In this document: positions 60,333 to 64,000 of the stretch, one piece after another
Numbering within the stretch: position 1 is the stretch's first letter
Layout: the number at the start of each line of letters is the position of its first letter
Assembly: GCA_034359265.1 (NCBI GenBank)
Contig: CP136898.1
Coordinates: forward strand, 5,520,501 to 5,584,500
DNA from: Canna indica
Lineage: Eukaryota > Streptophyta > Magnoliopsida > Zingiberales > Cannaceae
Length of the DNA stretch: 64,000 nt
Direction of reading: 5' to 3'
Notes under the pieces: model-generated
What the model was told of the DNA's origin: nothing
Database searches by the model: none
The model's input: only the letters and a program-made list of their open reading frames with translations
Translations under genes and position numbers: made by a program

Positions 60333-63300
60333 ATGGCGGAAGAATCCAACTCCGGCACCTCCAACCCGCATCCGCACCCACCGGTGTCTGATGAGGATCT
60401 CGGGAAACCTCAGGTGCATCAATCGGTAGGACGCCCTGCATTCTTAGGGCTGGATCTTGCTTTTGCTTCGCTTTTCTATAATTCTTCTCGAAGATTTTCG
60501 ATCTGTTCTCAGGTTCAGGATCCTGCTCATCTTTATTTGAGCATCGTGGTCTTTTTATTCGCTCGATCTATAACATTTTAAATGTTTCGTTTGCGTTACC
60601 GTAATGTTCTTAAAAGGGAAAAAGAGAGGGCATTTCTCTTCGGATTTATACATTTGAGATGTCTAGTGAGTGTTATAATAATAATAATAACTACTATTAT
60701 TATTATTTTCTGCCGATTTAGAATTCTTATAATTTCTCGTTGATCCCATTCGTAGGAATTGTCTGCCGCATTGCCTTTATTGATGTTGTTCGTAATGGAC
60801 TTTTAACAGTGTCCTAGAGCTAAAAAATTACATCTATTTTAGGGGATCAAACTAAGGAGCTTAGTGCTGATCTTTGCAGTGGAAAGACTGTTATTAGATT
60901 TTTCTTTTGGCTTAGCTTGTTTAGAATTTAATTTTCGAAGGAAAATAATTCCCGTTTCCTATCAGCAGATATTTTATTGTGTTTGGAGAATAGGGATTGG
61001 AGTTCAATTGCTTGACGGTGTTTTAGTAAATCATCCTTTGATATTTATTATCGGCATGTTGTTTCATTAATTAAATATGATATAACGGGAATCTGTAATC
61101 AAAAGTGGACTGGTGAAGTTGAATGTTTTTTTGGTCAAAGTGTCAAAACACATCCTCGGGAATTAGTAGAGCCGACAAAAATGGGCACGACACGATAGCA
61201 CGGCACGATAATTGCGGGCCGGGCCGGAAAATTAGCCCGATAAGCTTATCGGGCCAGGCCGACACCATAACATTGCGGGCCGACGCGGGCCGGCTCTTAT
61301 TGTGCCGGCCCGGCCCATTTGGCCCGCAATGTATTAAAAAATTAAATTGATTTAATTTTGAAACCTCAGGAATAGGGAACTCTTTTTGATTTGATAAATA
61401 TCCATGTGTTTACATATATTAAGTATTGATAAATATCCATGTGTAAACCTCAGCAGCTAGCTTTGATTTGTTCTTTAGCATTTAAATTGATTACCTTGCA
61501 TGCAAAATTATGTTAGTCTTGAATGCAAATTGATTACCTTGAACATGTAAACCTCAGCAACTAGATATTTTATCCTATATCTCCAACAGAGAATGTATTG
61601 CTACCTTTGAATAGGATGGAATTCCTGTTTCATTTCTTTTCAATACACTATATGTCTGCGATGTATATTTTACCTTTAGTATCTCCAACAGAGAATGTAT
61701 AACCTTTAAATATACAGTGATGTTAAGCCCGGTAGTGATGTTGGACTGAGTATAATGAATATAAAAAAAACATCATTTTGTGGGGGAAAAAATTGTAAAA
61801 TTTTGAGGGCTCGTTGGCCATGCCGGGCGACCCGCAAAATATTATGGGCCGGGCTGGGCCGCCAATTTCCGGCCCGCAGAGTTAACGGGCCAGGCCGGGC
61901 CAGCATGCTACCTTATCGTGCCGGCCTGTTTTGCCACCCCTAGGAATTAGAATGCTCATTTCGACAATTCTATAATTCAAACCAAAGAAAACTTATAAAA
62001 AATATGGAATGTTCATTCCACTTTTGGAGAGCGTGGCTTGGTTTAACAGTAAAGTTATCTACTTGTGACCTGAAGGTCGTGGGTTCAAGTCACAGAAACA
62101 ATCTTTATGCAAAAAGTCCCCAGTGTTCATCAATCCTCCCCAGAGCCCACAAAAGTGGAATTGCTTCTTGCATTGGCCACCCTTCCTTTTATTTCATTTC
62201 ACTTCAGCAAATTATTTTGTTCTAAGCAATATATATGTACATGCTTGTATGAGTTCCTGAAAGTGTTTATTACTGACTTTCGTCTTGTTTGGTTTCATAG
62301 TTGACTGCCTCTCACTGTTACAACTATGCTTATACAGGTACCATACATTTCTAGTGTTCAGATGTATCCATATATGTCAACTAGAATGTTTCCATCTCAA
62401 AACCCAGAAGAAAATGACCATGGTCCAGGAATCTATGCTATACCCTATTATTCATCCATGAGCCCAATGGCCGGGTTTCCTCCAAGTACTCTTATTCCAC
62501 TTCGCTATAAGATCCCCACGTAAGCATATATTTGCAACTCGCTAAAGATAATTCTCTTATTTTGCAGATCAATCAAACATATGAACTCTAAGTAAGTTTT
62601 TGTTGCCATTATTATGTGGTCCAGACAGTTTGACAATGATGATTATTTTAATAAATCAACTTTGCAAATCTATTATTAGAAATTTTGGGAAATTCCTATT
62701 ACCATGGACCCTTAAGAGAAACCTTTTGTGCCTTGCTATAGTCTTTTAGCTAGAGCTTGGCATCTCTTAGCGATCTTGTGAGTCGTCTGCCTCTAAAATC
62801 TAGCTAGCATGCAAGATTTCCATGATGCATTTGAGGATCATGTTGCTGAATAGTTAGGATAATGTATCACAAAATTAGATATCTGCCCAAAACTTGAGAT
62901 AAACTTGTTCATCTGCTTATCCACCCAGCATCAAGGAATAGTAGCACGTGCTTTAAGAAAATTAAAAATCTTTTGAAGTCACTTACTATGACAACCTTTA
63001 TTACTTGATCTGCTTAAACGTTTTTTTAAATTATTGGCTCTTTCAATATTTCCCTCCTTTTTCTTAATTGATGCACTCACATGTAACCCGTTGTTGATAA
63101 TTAACATCATCTTAATTGACAAACTGAGGTCATAATTTGATAATATGTTGGTGATACTCTTTTTTGTGATTTTTATTTTTTCTAGTCTTACATAGTACAT
63201 TATATGTTAATTGATTCTATATTATTTCTTGATAGATTACCATTCACTAGTGCAAGGGAAGATGTATTTGCTTAATCTGCCATGCTCTACAAATATAAGG

Positions 63301-64000
63301 AGGTCATCCTGTTCAAAACAGAGGATAAAATGCTTATAGTTACTAGTTTTTAACTTGCCTCAGGTTGATCTTATATTAGTGAATCCTACTTGTTAATTAG
63401 CTTGACAGGATATTCATGAAATTCTTTGTTATTTAATGCATTCCATATGATATCACGAGAGTACAATAAAAAAAGGGCTTAGGTTACAGAGTAGATTAAG
63501 TTAAACGAAATGAAATTAAAGAAATAATCAAACAGTGTTTTGTTTGAGATTTGTGGCCCTCTGATGGTGATTTTGTTATAGTGTTGGAGGTGATTTAATC
63601 AAAACTTAATAGAAATAATAGTTTGGAGCTACTATGTTTGAAAGATAAGATAGGAGGATAAGACCCAACATCACTTGAAAGATGTAAAATCTACCCTCAG
63701 ATACAGGGTAAATGAAGTATTAACGAGCTTGCATATGATCCAAACAAAGCAGCCACATGGACAGCTGTTGCATTTGAATGAAAGCTGCCAACTAATAACT
63801 ATAAAATGTTAAAGGAAAGAAGAATCGAAGCTTCTTTGAAGTCTTAGTCAAACTAAATATGCCTTCATTTTTACTATCTAGTATCTATCCACCTCATAGG
63901 ATCTTTTTCTTCTTTGCTCTTATTGGTTGATTTTCAACCCATATTCTTTCGAAATGCCCAAAAGATAAATCAATGTCATGGAACTGAGCTTATGCATAAT
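60333..64000 (+). CDS. start of a plant gene, unknown product, continues beyond the right edge
   Basis: Exon 1 60333-60413 (MAEESNSGTSNPHPHPPVSD..KPQ, phase 0, donor CAG|GTGCAT) and exon 2 62338-62519 (VPYISSVQMYPYMSTRMFPS, GPGIYAIPYYSSMSPMAGFP, STLIPLRYKIP, donor at 62520). Both join in frame as ..GKPQ|VPYISS... The product begins with a Pro/Ser-rich, likely disordered and cytosolic segment with a Tyr/Pro/Met-rich stretch; no domain is visible in these 87 residues. I have a vague memory of plant membrane proteins with this kind of N-terminus, not enough to name it. No further exon was recognised before 64000. Intron 1 holds a hAT MITE and a SINE-like repeat. Confidence 0.7.
60678..60712. repeat. 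ATA/ATT trinucleotide microsatellite
   Basis: TAATAATAATAATAA..CTACTATTATTATTATTA, a small imperfect inverted microsatellite in intron 1. Confidence 0.8.
61167..61942. mobile_element. 776-bp hAT-type non-autonomous element in intron 1
   Basis: Ends TAGAGCCGACAAAAATGGGC and complement of the right end TAGGGGTGGCAAAACAGGCC, imperfect terminal inverted repeats, flanked by a perfect 8-bp duplication GGAATTAG (61159-61166, 61943-61950). Subterminal parts are GC-rich and inverted (GGGCCGGGCCGG / CCGGCCCGGCCC); centre is AT-rich and non-coding. Ends and 8-bp duplication are those of the hAT superfamily. Confidence 0.9.
62020..62160 (+). repeat. tRNA-derived SINE (Au-like) remnant
   Basis: Contains an A-box-like GTGGCTTGGTTTAACAG and a B-box-like GTGGGTTCAAGTC about 40 bp apart, followed by ACAGAAACAATCTTTATGCA, which resembles the body of the plant Au SINE family. 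RNA polymerase III internal promoter layout. Target duplications and 3' tail were not resolved. Confidence 0.65.
62520..64000. other. intron sequence of the last gene, nothing else recognised
   Basis: AT-rich, no exon, element end or repeat array recognised up to the window edge. Confidence 0.4.

Noticed and set aside
1..64000. CRISPR arrays, bacterial operons, riboswitches, rRNA or functional tRNA genes
   Set aside because: Looked for; nothing of the kind is present. The repeats found are eukaryotic transposon repeats and minisatellites.

Overview
The window is nuclear DNA of a flowering plant. Host genes carry many short introns with GT..AG (one GC..AG) borders, and the space between them is AT-rich and filled with plant transposons (Ty1/copia, CACTA/En-Spm, Harbinger and hAT MITEs, an L1-type LINE remnant, a tRNA-derived SINE). 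The host proteins (HKT Na+ transporter, Pumilio, plastid GluTR-binding protein, AP180-type ANTH protein) are all land-plant families. A monocot is possible from the HKT C-terminus, but I cannot fix the species.

Layout. 1-4750: minus-strand copia element running off the left edge (gag, integrase, 454-bp LTR, tRNA-iMet primer site). 6.3-9.4 kb: a decayed partial copy of the GluTR-binding-protein gene whose parent lies at 41.7-46.6 kb, with an internal tandem duplication. 10-10.4 kb: copia RNase H fragment. 12.2-23.1 kb: two CACTA elements of one family. Element B (12311-18756, minus-oriented, TNPD plus TNPA remnants) has inserted into the end of element A (12208-23106, plus-oriented, TNPD lost by internal deletion). 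Element A also received a 770-bp foldback MITE. 23.9-25.9 kb: class-I-type HKT transporter gene with an in-frame TGA at codon 25. 26.9-34.4 kb (minus): Pumilio gene with eight canonical Puf repeats. 36.9-39.3 kb: Tourist-like MITE carrying a nested 1.8-kb LTR element. 39.7-40.5 kb: LINE remnant. 41.7-46.6 kb: GluTR-binding protein (PGR7-like). 48.3-54.9 kb: AP180 N-terminal-homology clathrin assembly protein. 55.9-58.6 kb: small conserved plant protein of unknown role. From 60.3 kb: start of another plant gene that runs off the right edge and holds a hAT MITE and a SINE-like repeat in its first intron.

The host genes are not an operon or pathway. They act independently in Na+ transport, mRNA control, plastid tetrapyrrole regulation and endocytosis. 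The most informative part is the CACTA complex: nesting, target-site duplications, a deletion with filler DNA, a conserved leader minisatellite and a conserved leader hairpin can all be read directly. I found no clearly new biological system. The conserved CACTA leader hairpin and the interrupted HKT reading frame are the best candidates for follow-up.
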